In this document: positions 11,313 through 23,756 of the stretch, in pieces | Numbering within the stretch: the first letter of the stretch is position 1 | How the letters are laid out: each line of letters opens with the position of its first letter | Assembly (NCBI GenBank): GCA_006535965.1 | Contig: QEAR01000026.1 | Location: 180,466-244,465 of the forward strand | Length of the DNA: 64,000 nt | Direction of reading: 5' to 3' | Source of the DNA: Spizellomyces sp. 'palustris' | Taxonomy: Eukaryota; Chytridiomycota; Chytridiomycetes; Spizellomycetales; Spizellomycetaceae | Translations under genes and position numbers: made by a program | Notes under the pieces: generated by a model | What the model was told of the DNA's origin: nothing | The model's database searches: none | What the model saw: the letters and a program-made list of their open reading frames with translations, nothing else

Positions 11313-14300
11313 CTACTTCAAACCCTTCAAAAACCCTCCCATATCCAGATCTTCATACTGGTCCTGATCGGCCAGCTCTTCAAGACCTTCCAAAACGTCT
11401 TTTGCGCTAGCTTTTTTGGATTTGTCTTGTTTGGGTTTAGCGGATTCGGATGCACCTCCGATGGAGAAGAGATCTAAGATTTGATCAGTGTCCATTGATC
11501 GAAGGCCGGCGTTTTCTTGGTTGATAACTGAGGAGGCAATGTTGAGTTTGAACTTTTGGAGCCTGTGTGAGAGTGGATAGAGTGAGTCGTTAATGTTTGA
11601 CAAGAGAGGAAACGAGGAAGAATAGGATACGGTACCCCATAATCTTTTCCTCCAATGTTCCCTTGGTTATCAACCGATACACATTCACAACCCTCTTCTG
11701 TCCAATCCGGTGAGCCCGATCCATGGCCTGCAAATCCTTCATCGGGTTCCAATCATGTTCGACAAAAATGACCGTATCTGCACCGGTAAGAGTCAATCCC
11801 AGCCCTCCGACATGGGTAGTAAGGAGAAGGACGTCGATGGAGGCATCTTGGTTGAATTTGCGGACGAGGTCGTGTCGGGTGCTTGCGTCTGTTGTGCCGT
11901 CTAGACGGAGGTATGAGACACTGGGCATCAGAGCTTTGAACAGATCTTTTTCGATCATGTCTAGCATGGGGCGGAGCTGGGCGAAGATAAGGGCACGGTG
12001 CGGGGCGACGGCGGTGGTGGTTGGGTTACTGGCTGGATCGACGCCTATTCCGCAGTCTTGGAGGAGCTGGCTATAAATGTGCAAATGAATTGTGAGATAT
12101 GGTCATGAGTACACATTTTGCTAGAACCATGGCGACATACCCCAGGGCCTGAATCTTTGGCGCATGCTCAATATCACGAATGTGACTTTTGCGGGAACTC
12201 AACCATCCCTGCACCTTGTTCCACTGGGGATGGGAAGGGTTTACCACCAACGCAGGATGATTTACCAATTTCCTCAGGTATTGTAGAGCCTGGAACACAT
12301 GTCCAGTCTTTCCTCCTTGCTTTTTGGCGACTACATTGCTCTCCTCCACCTCTTCCCCAACCAAAATCTTTTCAGCGCCTTCCTTGGCCTGGCTCTTAGC
12401 GAAATCTTCGTATAATGATTTTTGAAGATCGCTGAGCTCGCAATAGTAATCCTGAATGATCTTTGGCGGAAGATCGTGCAAGACATCTTCCTTCATCCGA
12501 CGGAGGAGGAAGGGAAGGACTTGCTTGTGCAGGGCTTCCATTGCTAATGCACCTTGTTCCTGCTCCTTACTTGAACTCTTCGCATCACGGGATGCAAGAA
12601 TGGGTTTCCCAAACCGATCATTGAACTGTCGCTCGGTGCCCAAGAACCCTGGCATGAGGAAATCGAACAAGGACCAAAGCTCCAGAACGTTATTCTGGAT
12701 CGGTGTGCCAGAGAGAATCAGTCGGTGGAGGGACTGGATAGCTTTCACGGCTTGGGTAATTTTCGTTTTGGGGTTTTTGATGATATGGCCCTCGTCGAGG
12801 ATACAGTAGTTGAAGTGGAAGCGTGAGAGCTCGTCGATATCGTTGCGGAGGATTTCGTAAGAGAGGATGACTACATCGTAGTTGGGGATTTTGCGGCGAA
12901 TCCTGTGGATATGAGATGTTATACAAGTTCAGGTGGAATCCACAGAAAGCACTCGTATTCGGATTCGCTACTCACTCTGCACGCTCTTGGACATTTCCTC
13001 CATATATGATTGGTTTTAAAAATTCGGCATAGGTCTGAATCTCATGGGACCAATGACCAGTCAATGTTGGCGGACAGACAACCAAAGACGGAGCTTGGGC
13101 ACAATCTGGCGCACTCGTCTTTTTATATCGTTCTGCGCGATTATGATGATCGGATGCCAACATGCAGATGGACTGCAGGGTTTTCCCGAGACCCATATCT
13201 AGTGGGGAAACGGTTAATGCAAAGTAGAAACCAAAGCAGAACAGCGTATCACTCACCATCACAAAGGATTCCATGCAACCCATACCGATTGAGGAATGCC
13301 AACCAACTGATACCTTCCTTTTGGTAACTTCTCAGCTCTGCCTTGATGGGCACTGGCAGTTCAAACTCCTCCACTTTCTCGCTCCCAATAAGTTGTCCAA
13401 TAAACTTTCTTTCCTCTTTACGATGCCGTATAAGCTCATCGCTGAATCCTTCTGGATCAGGGATCCCACTTTCAAGAGGAACAAGTTTAACCAGCTGCGC
13501 AAAGACATTCGTACTGACGAATCTCACTTCCTCGTCTGGATCGGACATGCGGCCCAGGACGGGAATTATGAGGAAGATGATATAAGGAAGGATGCTGTGG
13601 TCCATGCCACGGACAATGTGATGGACACATTCTGCGGCGCCTTGACGGTACGCAAGGTTGTTTGTGTCACCAAGGAGAGGAAGGACGTGGTCGACCAGGG
13701 CTTGCATTGCCGGCGCAGTTATGACCTGACAAAATGCGGCCATACATCTGGCTGCCATGTGGCGAACAATGGCAAGTGAGGCGCGCAAACAGCTGGCAAC
13801 ACCGGGAAGAACGCTGATGACCGTGGAGTAAAGGGTAGTGTGCAAGTAGGGTAGTAATTTAGAAAGCAAATGAAGGGAGTGAACAAGCTCCAGGGCGTAT
13901 CCTTCCACAGTGAGATGCTTCTCTAGGACTGATGCAATAGGTTGATCCGGTTTAGCGAGTTCAAGGAGATTTGTCGCTACAAGCGACCAGAGCTTGGGCA
14001 CTCGTACAAACGTCTCTGCACCGAACCGCTCACAAATCTCACGGAACGCATATTCAGCTCCCCGAGCTGTGATCGCCCGTGATTTTTTCTCAACCTCATC
14101 AGTGGCCGATAAGGCTGCCGTGTCGGCTTCACTGACGGTATCAGTTACTGTGGAGTCTACCCCCAGCCCGACGCTTTTGCGTTTGCCTCTTCCCCCTTTC
14201 TTTGCGGCTCCATTGGTTTTGGTCTTGCGAGACGCGTCGACATCCTCCAACGATGACGAGTTCAGCGTCTCATTGAACGTTACAGTAAGTATCCCGTCCT

Positions 14301-17300
14301 TTTTCTGGATCACTTGCTCCTTGTCTGTTCGTACACTTGGATCCCCGCAGAGGAACGCGGACAAATTCTTGATCACTTTTTCGTTGATCGCGACCGGTTT
14401 TCCCAATTTGATATTCAGTTCAAGGAACCCTGCTACACCGCGTGCGGCACGACTTTGGATATCTTCGTTCACCTCTTCTTTCACGCTGTTCATGAGAGAA
14501 CGGATAATCGGGTTGGTCTTTGCTGGCAGACGGCCCATGCGCACCACTGCTGAAGCCATGCTGGCAAGGACCTGTACCTCCAGTTTTCGCTGTGTCTCAC
14601 GGAAAGAGTCGATGACCGCTGTAGCTCTTCGGATACGATCTTGGATCTGAGTGGCGGTGCGTGGGGGGCATGTTGGTGGTATCATCTTGGGTACAATCTG
14701 TTGAACGACATGCTCCGCGACTGTTAGAGTGAATACATTTCCAAAGGGCGTAGATGGTCTTTGTCCCTGGTTTGAAGGGAGCTCGGGTAAGGCCGGGACA
14801 TCCTTCCCACAGAATTCCACGCTGGCTGCAAGTAATCCTTCGCATTCGTTTCGTACCGTCAGCAGAGGATGCACAAGCTCGCTATATAACAGTGTCGTGC
14901 CAGAATCCGCCTCCGCCAATGATTTCACCATATTTCCCCACAATGTATCGGCGAGTGGTACACGGTCCAAAACAGTCGCAGTCTCTGTCCCGACTTTCAA
15001 ACCCTGCATTGCATTCCTCTCTTGCCAACAACCCGCCCACTCGTCTAACATGACGTTGCAGAACACACGATGGCCAACCCAGCCACTGTTGAGATAGGCA
15101 GTAACCAGCTCTCGCACGCGCTCTTCCACCTCACTGTCGTCGGTGCCGAATAACGCGCAAACCAGTCCGCCCAGTGCCGTAGCACCCGCCAATCGACCTC
15201 GGATGACATCGTCCCGCGATATGACTGTTAAATCCTGTTCTGCCATAGCCTTGTCATGCGGTGACACGTTGAAGCCATCGGTATCTCCACGGCGCTTTTT
15301 ACTGTGGACACCCTGTGGTTTCGATGATTGACTTGCTCCAGGGGAGTAAAAGAAGCGCAGATCCAGGGGAGAACCCACAGGGGTCATGACAAGCGCAAAC
15401 CATGCTGGTAGGACAGATAGTGTAATGGTTTTCAGCTGTCCTGGTTGCCGAGCATTATATGCTTCCATAAACCTCATCAGTTTCCTCCAGACTTCAGCGG
15501 TGCTTTCACCAATATCCTTCCTTTCCTCGATGATGAAGTTTTGAAATACGAGCCTCAAGAGTTCCATGGTCACCCAACTACCATTGCTTCCATACGTTAC
15601 GTCAACAAACGTTGCAACAGTGCGTAGCACTGCTTGTCTAACGGATACGATAGCGTGTCGGAAAAACGGATATAGGCGCGGGATCAACTCCTGTAAAGAA
15701 CTGGCCGATTCAGCTTTCATTATTTCCACAATCTCGGGCTTCATCATGAGTTGAGAAAGTAAATCCATTACTGAGCCAGTCGCTGACGTCAAATCATCTA
15801 GCTCTTCGAGGCAGTTCCATAGGGTCATGACGATGGAATAAAAGACCGTCCTGACAGGCAGGATCTTGACTAGGAGATCACAAACTGGTAGTAATGCCGA
15901 GGATGATACCGCCCGGACATCGTCGTCATGATCCCGGAGCCTAGTTAAACATTCCATCAGATTCCCGTGCGACATACACCAACCGTGAGGTACCTTACCC
16001 GTTGATCACAGCACGGAACAGGGCAGTTTCCTTCCCTTCCTGTTGTGATCCAAACACGTTTGCTAACAAATCTTTCCGGACAGCCATCCAGTACTTTAGT
16101 CCGACCAAGGCACCGTGCCGTACTTGCCAACCCTTGCCACGTCCCCCATGTGCAGTTCCACTCGCGACAGGTTGTTCTTCGCTTGCTTCGAGAAGCTTCA
16201 ACAGGCCCTGATTCACCATCGTTAAACATAACTCCTGTTCACTCCATTGCATAACAACACCGAGCGTCTGGGCTGCAGTCTCACGAACTGGTGCAACCGC
16301 CTGGTCGTTACCATAGTCGCCAAAACGATCCAACGCAAGCACGCAGAGAAGTCGAATTGCCACGTCCTCCAGCCACGCTCTATGACGGGCAGCGTTAGCC
16401 TTGAGGGGGATGCCAATTAATTTGCCTGCCCCGGAGCCGTGCACTTTGAGCACAGCTCTCAGTCCGATGGCTGCTCCATGTCGTGTCTCCCAACATGGGG
16501 AAAATAGGTCTAAGCAAAGCTGCTCGCACAATCCCTCGAACGGCCATTCGTCGCCTGACTCAGGAATGGCGCCGAGAAACGTGGGCTCCTGTTTCACCTT
16601 TGCCTCCACAACGACTTTGTCATCGTTTGGTGGAGTTTCCGTGCTTGGGGAGGTAACCATTGGACTCCCATTCATGATTGATTCTTCGTCTTCTTGTTTG
16701 ATTTTGATGGACGCAGTTATGGGCTTGGCATCAGATACTGACTTCCTTTGCTTCGTTGCTGATACCTCCACAATGCGAACTCTAATGCACCAACCTTGTA
16801 AATATCCAGTAATTTCAGTGCCTGTTAAACCTAACCGACGACTTACTTGCTGCCCCTGTCTTTGCCCATCATTCTCATTTTTCGCTTTAATGTAGCCTTC
16901 TGGCGCTGGCTGAGTCCAGCCATCGAAGGGTCATCATCGGCAATGCCTCTACGAAAGGCCTCATATGAGTAACCTGTCAATCTCCACACGAGCCGCAAAA
17001 TCATCACACATACCCACGATTTGACTTTGAACTAAGGTCTAATAATTGCTGTGCCGATTGCTGCGTGGATTGGCTTGTATCGGTTGGTGACTTTGCAGAT
17101 ACCACATCCGACTCATCAAGTAGATCTGCGCAGACACATGAGTGCTTAAAAACGGTGCGCTCTGCACACGTACACTAGCAGTAGTCGCAGTACCTACCTT
17201 TCATAAATTCTGTGCCCATTCCCAATCTCTTCTTCAGCTCTTTCTTTTGCAGAGCAATTCGTTCCTTTGGGTCCATATCAGAGTGATCGATATCAAACTC

Positions 17301-17867
17301 GCGCCCGGCGCTTGCCAGCAAGGGTGCCCCGTTCTTGACGACATTTCCAATGTCAAAGGACTCAAACCTCAGCAATCCATCGCTATCTGCATCCAATGCA
17401 TGCTTGACAGCGTCTTCATCCGAGTTCGCAGGTACTGGAGGTTCCCATTGCGGTACATTTTTGGCAATCGCTTCTATCGCATGTCCTGCTGCTATTCGCG
17501 TGGCCCACTCTGTGCTGCGCAAATGAACAAGAACCTTGACAGCAATCAATCTTTTGGTTTTGCGTGATGTATGTCAAACGGGACGGCTTACCCTTCCCAA
17601 TAAATTATACAACTGATCAGGCTGCTGCCTCTGGATTTCACCAATCTGCTGTGCTGCAGTTGTGCGTACGGTTGTTGTGGATCCCGTATCCAGGAGGAGA
17701 ATCAAGCGCTCAAGCCTATGCCAAAAAACACACTGATATCAGGATCGGATAGAAACTAGATAATAATTTCTACAAGATAGATATCCCTCTATTCACCCAT
17801 GTTGATTCCAACCTGCCCCTACCCTATCAGCTTGTAATATTACATATCCCCCGTACCTGGTGGCCAT
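11313..17867 (-). CDS. MOT1: MOT1/BTAF1 TBP-displacing Swi2/Snf2 ATPase
   Basis: Nuclear ATPase of about 1,900 residues that removes TATA-binding protein from DNA. The first coding exon is 11 nt (17867-17857, MATR), then a 141-nt intron, then LERLILLLDTGSTTTVR, the conserved Mot1 N-terminus, followed by HLRSTEWATRIAAGHAI. A large HEAT-repeat region fills 16.8-13.3 kb, with one uninterrupted exon spanning about 15975-13250. The ATPase core shows Walker A DMGLGKTLQ, box II DEGH, LSGTPIQNNVLELWSLFDF, LLLTTHVGGLGLTLTGADTV and RAHRIGQKRVVNVYRL. The C-terminus (NIASSVINQENAGL, then GGFLKGLK) is the Mot1 tail. It is divergent from the molybdopterin synthase gene. Length and domain order are as expected; no defect was seen. 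Confidence 0.98.
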
Positions 17868-18284
17868 CGCCAATGATCCGTTTGTTTATAACCAGCGGTT
17901 ATGGGCCTCGAATGCCTCCGAATGCCAGTGGATCGAATGTGAAATGTTGTGAGACGCGCCTCTTCTCTGCCTGTGGGGGGAGGGCAGATGAAAGCTTGCT
18001 TATATAGACGAGACCGACGTGTGTTTTAAAATTCTGATCTCGGTGGCACAGCAGTTAATGGACATACCAGCCTCCCGCCGACTGCAACCCCGCTTGGGGG
18101 GATTTTTGTTTTTTTTTTAGAGCTGGGCTTGCAACCAAAAGCGGCGATTCCACAGGTGGGCTAGTGAACGAGTCTATCGCACAAGGTGAGTGTTTGGAGT
18201 GTTTGTCGCAAAATGGTGTCTGTCAGTGGTTCAAAATTTGTTTCAACAGTCAGCGTAGTGTTCTCGTCAATTTGTGTTTCCAAC
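17868..18284. promoter_or_regulatory. Divergent promoter MOT1 / molybdopterin synthase
   Basis: About 420 bp between two divergent start codons. It holds a GC-rich block followed by a T run ending in AG at about 18105-18120, which could be a polypyrimidine tract of a 5' UTR intron. No tRNA or other RNA gene could be folded convincingly here. Confidence 0.4.
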
Positions 18285-18860
18285 ATGACGTCGGCGACCG
18301 ATAGCAAATCTCCTAGTGATATCGAGCAGAACACCATAGAGGACTCCAAGCACTATGTGTACATTACGGCGGACGCACTCAACCTTGTCCCGCTCGTCGA
18401 TTTTGTTCGAAGCGATGAAGCCGGAGCTGTCGCCACATTCTCTGGAACGACCCGTAACACGTTTACAGGTACGATGGTACTGTAGTGGTCTGCAACTCAC
18501 AGTAAGAGTCAAACACTGGAATCAGTCAAGGGTACGACAAAGAAAGTCCTCCATCTGACATATGAAGCGTATATTCCTATGGCTTTGTCACAACTCCACC
18601 GCATCCTACAACAAGCGCACGGTTTACATCCCTCCCTCATCCGTACTGCTGTTGCTCACCGCCTTGGACTAGTGCCAATATGTCAGGAGTCGGTCATTAT
18701 AACAGCATCTTCACCGCACAGGAAAGATGCACTGGATGCCGTATCGTGGATCATTGACGAACTCAAACGAAAGGTACCAATCTGGAAGAGGGAGGAATAC
18801 GCGGATGGGAGTGTTTGGAAGGAAAATGCAGAGTGTAATTGGTCGGGCGGAACCAGCTAA
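18285..18860 (+). CDS. MOCS2B: Molybdopterin synthase catalytic (large) subunit, MoaE/MOCS2B
   Basis: Cytosolic enzyme that inserts two sulfurs into precursor Z (cPMP) to make molybdopterin, working with the small MoaD-like subunit. The spliced protein reads DEAGAVATFSGTTRNTF, then VLHLTYEAYIPMALSQL, VAHRLGLVPICQESVIITAS, HRKDALDAVSWIIDELK and VPIWKREEYADGSVWKEN. These are the conserved MoaE blocks, including the lysine of the KxPIWK motif. One intron after NTFTG joins to KGTTKK. I start at Met 18285; an in-frame ATG at 18186 would add 33 hydrophobic residues with no counterpart in the family. The gene implies molybdoenzymes such as nitrate reductase or sulfite oxidase elsewhere in the genome. 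Confidence 0.95.
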
Positions 18861-18972
18861 AGGCCCTCCTTTCCAAATGGTGCTTTTGCAGCAGCTGGGG
18901 CGTAGCTCCAGGCGCATACGTATGGGCTACATTTTAGGTTATTCACAGGGGTCAAATTTATTTACAAATAAA

Positions 18973-19693
18973 CTAGTATAGATTCTGCGAAACATGACGA
19001 CCATTAGACTAAGAGGCTTATGGATGAAGAGGTTACTTGCGTCATTACTTACGGTTTTCTTCATAATTCTCAAAAACTCTTCTTGATTAATTTCGCCATC
19101 ACCATCTCGGTCTGCTTCATCGATCATTTCTTGAAGCTCTTCGTCTGTTAGATTTTCGCCCAGCTCCTTTGCGACTCGCTTTAGATTTTTGAAAGAAATT
19201 TTGCCTGTCTCATCGTCATCAAAAAGACGGAAAGCTTTCACGATCTCTTCTCGAGTGTCCTTTTCGGCCTGATGTTTTGATGTTGATAAGTGTATGGAAC
19301 CGACGGAAAGAGATCACCTACGGGCCGTGTTCCTACGCACCATCTTAGCGGTCATCAACTCCAAAAAGTCGTTGAAATCAATCGATCCGCTACCAGTTCG
19401 ATCCACTTCTGCAATCATCCTCTTCAACTCGTCCTTTTTGGGTTCAAATCCCAATGCTCGCATTGCAACTTTGAGCTCCTTTGTGTCAATCGTCCCACTT
19501 CCATCTGTGTCGAATAAATCAAATGCTTCCCGAATTTCTTGTTTCTGATCTGGAGTAAGGTCGCTGCTTGGTTTTGGGGCACGTTTTGACGGTGCTGCGG
19601 TTGGGGGTTTGCGGAATGTCGTGGCCTGTCACATAGACCAAAAGTTTAGAGTCGCAGTCATTTTCCTCAGCTGTAGCTCCGAGACCGTACCAT
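18973..19693 (-). CDS. CETN: Centrin, EF-hand centriole/basal body protein
   Basis: Four EF-hand calcium-binding protein of the centriole, basal body and nuclear pore/TREX-2. After a basic Pro-rich leader ([18 protein letters not shown]) come [56 protein letters not shown] and [19 protein letters not shown]. The last intron (donor GTAAGT after KKT) joins to NLY and stop, giving the typical centrin end KKTNLY. The first coding exon is just the ATG (19693-19691), followed by a GT donor. Without this intron no usable start exists, because an in-frame TGA precedes ATTF. With IFT172 elsewhere in the window, a flagellar/basal body role is likely in addition to spindle-pole functions. Confidence 0.97.
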
Positions 19694-20365
19694 GGATAAA
19701 CAAGGCAGACGAAAGAATGGTTAGAGGCTACGGTTAGGGCCTTGGGCGAATAAGTTTCCCGTTTACAGTTTCCGGATGCTCGCGATCAAAAGATCAAGGT
19801 AGAAACCCTTCGGTTGACGCGTTTGGCAGTCAAGCAGTGTGGCGCGGTCGCATAAGGTAAGCAGCTGTTGAGTTGATGTTTCGCTGCAGTTTTGCCAAAC
19901 TCTCCATTTTGCTCGTTGGGAGCAGCAAACGCCGTGCTGCACGGGCCATCGATGCCCGCAGAATGTCCAAAATTACATACAATCTGGAACTGCTTGTATG
20001 CGTTTTCTGGGCGAGGTGATCGCAGCAAAGGGTCCCAGCAATGCATTCAGTGTGATTAGAACAGCGATACAAAGATCGCCTCTCCACCCACTGCATCTCC
20101 GAACGAGAGCTTCTTGCACATTGGAAATATCAGTACCGCGTGGGACATTGCCCCCTTCACCGTAAGATGGATGGAGCTTACATACCATCCACTACCTCCC
20201 AACCCCCGCCCTTTTTGTTGTTGCAATCCAGTGCTCTCTGACAATATGAGGAATGCGGGACTCTGGTCGTTCAGGATGAGCTAAAAGCCAAGCGCAACAA
20301 ATGACAAGAATCTGAACGCGTCGAGCGACTTACACTCGCATCGATCAAAGAATTTATTTGCAAGG
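19694..20365. other. Intergenic between centrin and RPP40, uncertain minus-strand ORFs
   Basis: 670 bp upstream of both divergent genes. The minus strand carries overlapping open frames (20459-20271, 20244-20056, 20188-19973) with possible splice sites between them. The first begins with a basic, presequence-like MWIKQCAAWWPVVQRLGKR but overlaps the RPP40 N-terminal exon. No family recognised; promoter sequence is the simpler reading. Confidence 0.4.
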
Positions 20366-21763
20366 GTGATCTCGCCAGATCTCTGCAGGCTTGGTCGAAT
20401 GTCCGTTTACCCAACCTTTGAACAACCGGCCACCAGGCTGCACATTGCTTTATCCACAAACAACAACCCGGTACCAGGTATATGTGAGACTCACACTTAC
20501 AATCATGCGGTGAGTGAACCCGCCGTAGCTCGGTCGACGCAAAAATGCATTATTCAAACATTTTGAGAACAGGTGCAAGTTATATTCCCTTCACAATCTT
20601 CCACTATTACTGAGCAAATGCGAAAAGACGACGACGCATACTTCTACTACAAAGCCAGTGTTCCCTTGTCGTTCTTCATTCAACCGGACTTTGTTAATAA
20701 CTACATTCGAAAAGGTATGCTTGTGCATTGGTCACTGAATCTTGACCAAGCAGAACTTTGAATTTCCAACTTCGACCACGTAGGAGGTTTCACGGCCCTC
20801 AGAAGCAATGCGAAAGCCGATATAGAAGATACTTTTGCTTTGTTACCTTCTGGAAGATTGGTGATGAGTGTTAAAAAGGACACTTATGAGACGCTTGGGC
20901 TGGTTGGACGGCCGAGCAAGTTCGGTGATAAAGGCAATCGATATTGTAAGCGAGGGCCTCAAGCATCTTTAGGACTTTGTGATTGAACGATTGACGCCCC
21001 TTTCCCTAGTCATACACATTGATCTTAACCAGCCAGCCTTCAAGCCAAAAGGGAAGCTTTACGAGCGGATCAAGTGGTGCTTTACACATACCCTCACAGA
21101 TACTTACGAATTTTTAATGTCCTTTACCGATACTGGTAGGTAGACATCATCATGTGTGAGGGTGCATGATTCTAACGTTCGCGCCTGATCATTCACTCAG
21201 CGACTCGTTTGCCATCTGAGATCAGTTTCCCACCAAACGTGAAAGCAACCCGACTATACATTGACGGAGTCTGCCAAACTCACGAAAACATTATGGTACC
21301 ACAAATCGGGGACATTGAATTCGAGGATCTCCTCAATGACCCGAATGACCCGAAAGGCGAAATATGGCGAGATCATGCTCTTAACCTATTTGAATGGCTT
21401 GGGCTCCTTGCGTGTGGAGCAGCTAGAATAAAGGCTGGCAACAAGGTGGACCCATTTTTCTCCGTCTATTCCGCCCCCGAGTCATCCAAACCGGATACTA
21501 TTGTCTCTGTACGATGGACAGGATACCTCACTACTCATCAAATCCTACGAATAAAGGATCGTGTCAAAGACTGCATGAAAACGGAGGGTTTGCCGTGGGC
21601 TGCAATATTGGTGTGGGGATTTCGGGATGCACCTGTATCATGGCGGGAGGAAGATCATGGTTATTTTCTTGGAGGTGAGAACGATTACGTGTTGGTGTTT
21701 CGAGGAGAGCAGCAGTGCATATCCTATCAAGCAGTCGGCACGTACGATGGATTTTGTATATAG
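20366..21763 (+). CDS. RPP40: RNase P/MRP subunit Rpp40
   Basis: Protein subunit of nuclear RNase P, which matures tRNA 5' ends. Spliced sequence matches Rpp40 along its length: THTYNHAVQVIFPSQS (junction after NHA), YKASVPLSFFIQPDFVNNYI, ALLPSGRLVMSVKKDTYETL, GLVGRPSKFGDKGNRY, IHIDLNQPAFKPKGKLYERI, then HALNLFEWLGLLACGAA, SVRWTGYLTTHQI and WGFRDAPVSWREEDHGY. The last two reproduce the DSPVSW / HG ending of the animal protein. Five or six exons. The N-terminal start is uncertain: 20366 and 20399 are both in frame. Yeast RNase P has no Rpp40, so this is a retained ancestral subunit. It is transcribed toward the STI1/DP gene. Confidence 0.9.
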
Positions 21764-22076
21764 CAATATTTATGAAATACTGCCATCTGCGTTTTTTCAA
21801 CCGCTTCTCGTACGGAAGAAACCACAATGCCACCCTGGTTCACTCAGGATGCATGATCAACCTTCCATATCCTCCGTCATCGAACTGTTGGGTGGACTGT
21901 TACCATGAGGGAACGACCTGGTTTGGATGTTCCTACATTTTTGCTATCGTTGTATTTCCTGGTCGTGTTATTACCGATGTGAGCACCATCCATAAACTAG
22001 ATTACAAGGTTACTGTAAGTACATTGCGTGCAAGACATAGATCAATAACCACGAAATGAAGATGGGAGATCCATCA
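21764..22076. other. Convergent intergenic region
   Basis: 313 bp between the 3' ends of RPP40 and the STI1/DP-domain gene. It should carry both 3' UTRs. A plus-strand open frame crosses it but has no recognisable content. Confidence 0.6.
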
Positions 22077-23239
22077 TCAGTGCTGAATTTGTAACAGTCC
22101 GCATTTTAATAGACAGCCTAGTTTGCCCTGAACGTCTTTATTCGCTGTGTTCAACGCTCTGTAGGGGAAAGAACCATGAGTATGCATTCACTTGGTTCAC
22201 TTGCGAAATGAGCAAGCTTACTTGGCAAGAGAGGGTGGATCCTTTTGCGCTTCCATCAAAATCTTTTGTATTTTCGGATCTCGTAAAGCTTCTTGCACCT
22301 CCGGGTCCGCCATAACCCGCTTCACAAGCTCCTTCTCATGGTTAGGCAATTCATCTGGAATCTGGAAACCCGAGGCGCCTTCCTTTCCGCTCTCCTTAAC
22401 TTTCTGTCCTTCCTGCTGGTCAGCCAAACCCCCCAAGGCATCTCCTAGAAGACCGGCAAATTCCCGGAGAGCAGCCATAAGATCCGGCCGTGTTGCCGCA
22501 TACTTCTTGAATGCGGCCTGCGGGTCGCGTGATAATTCTGTAGCAGCTTTCTGGAATACAGGGTCGGTGAGTGCACGAGTGAGAACTGGATTTCGTTCGA
22601 TTTTTTCGAGAAATTCCGGTGTTAGCCACTCTGAAGAGGAAATTACTCTAATGATGAGAACACACTTCACAGTAGCAACTGTGGCAATCTAAGATTACCC
22701 TGCCTGTCCAATAACGACATCTGCGATCTCATGGCTGCTTGCACTTCGTCAATGCGGAGGTTATCCGTTGGTGACTGCTTCGGTTTGATGAGGGGAATAT
22801 CCGTGGCCGGTGTTGTTGATTTAGTTGCTACCACTGACGTTTTTCTGGCTGAGTTTCCCCCATTCAAAAACCCCTTCTTTAGTCCGCTGTATGCACTCTA
22901 TCTATATGAACTTAGCCTCATCCACAAAGTGCCAAATGGTGTACTTGGATGTTACCTGTGCTTGGTGGTTCATCATCACCTGGTCTTTTCCACGAACTGA
23001 AGTTGTACCAGTACTGTTGACTTGGTTAGCTTTGACATCTGGAAAGAACGCTCAGATACTTAAACGTGCTGCATCCGAAGTGCGCGCTTACTCTTTATGC
23101 CACGAATGGCATGTAGCCGCTCGATCTCTTGGGTCATGTCCTCAAGGGGGGGAACATCTGGGGGACAGGCGTGCAAGGTAAGATTGCAGCTGGGTAACAA
23201 ATTTCTAAGCTAGCACGTACCGTCGTCTATGGTTGCCAT
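22077..23239 (-). CDS. STI1/DP-domain protein (putative chaperone cofactor)
   Basis: About 270 residues from six exons. The first coding exon is 19 nt (MATIDD), then DVPPLEDMTQEIERLHAIRG, a basic linker SGLKKGFLNGG, and a pair of helical DP/STI1-type modules. The first is EWLTPEFLEKIERNPVLTRA with DPVFQKAATELSRDPQAAF. The second, after a charged Gly/Lys-rich spacer, is VKRVMADPEVQEALRDPKI with QKILMEAQKDP. The repeated 'DP..Q..L.DP' helices resemble STI1 domains of Hop/Sti1, ubiquilins and Tic40, which bind hydrophobic clients. No TPR, UBA or ubiquitin-like domain is present. I can name the domain but not the gene; the precise role is unknown. Confidence 0.72.
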
Positions 23240-23756
23240 GATGGACAAGTTTTTCAGCGCACCACACAACACAGACACGAACCAGCACGTTGTAATGGAC
23301 GTGACGGATGATGACCTAAGCAGGCACTGATCGCGTCAAGTTCAGCGTTGGAAAACGAGTGCCCATCTGCCAGGCCCTTTGGAATTAAACAAATAAAATG
23401 CCCAAACTTTGACCGTTATTTCTCACGGCTTGTTTATACTGTAGTGATTGAACTAGTCAAAAATTACAATACCATAACTCAGAGACATGTCCGTTTCACG
23501 AATCTGCATCAGTCTAGTCGAACTACAGAACTAGGGTACGAAACTATGTACATCTTTTCGGTACATGAGCTGAATGCCATAGGAACACCAGCAACATCCG
23601 GCAGTTCTAGTGAGATATGCTACATGATACTGTTCCCCATCTCGCTTGATATATCGACCCAGGAGATCATTTTTGACACCTTTGGCGCACCAGCGCGTCT
23701 GCAGAGGGAAAGGCTCATACATTGCTAAACTCTCGCATGAAAATAAGCTCGATGCT
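23240..23756. other. Intergenic between STI1/DP gene and IWR1
   Basis: 517 bp containing the 3' flank of IWR1 and the promoter of the STI1/DP gene, both on the minus strand. A minus-strand frame at 23531-23839 overlaps the IWR1 terminus but looks like read-through of its last intron. Confidence 0.5.

Noticed and set aside
18030-18120. A tRNA-like or Pol III gene before the T run
   Set aside because: A box-like word (GGCACAGCAGTTAA) is present but no B box or cloverleaf could be built.
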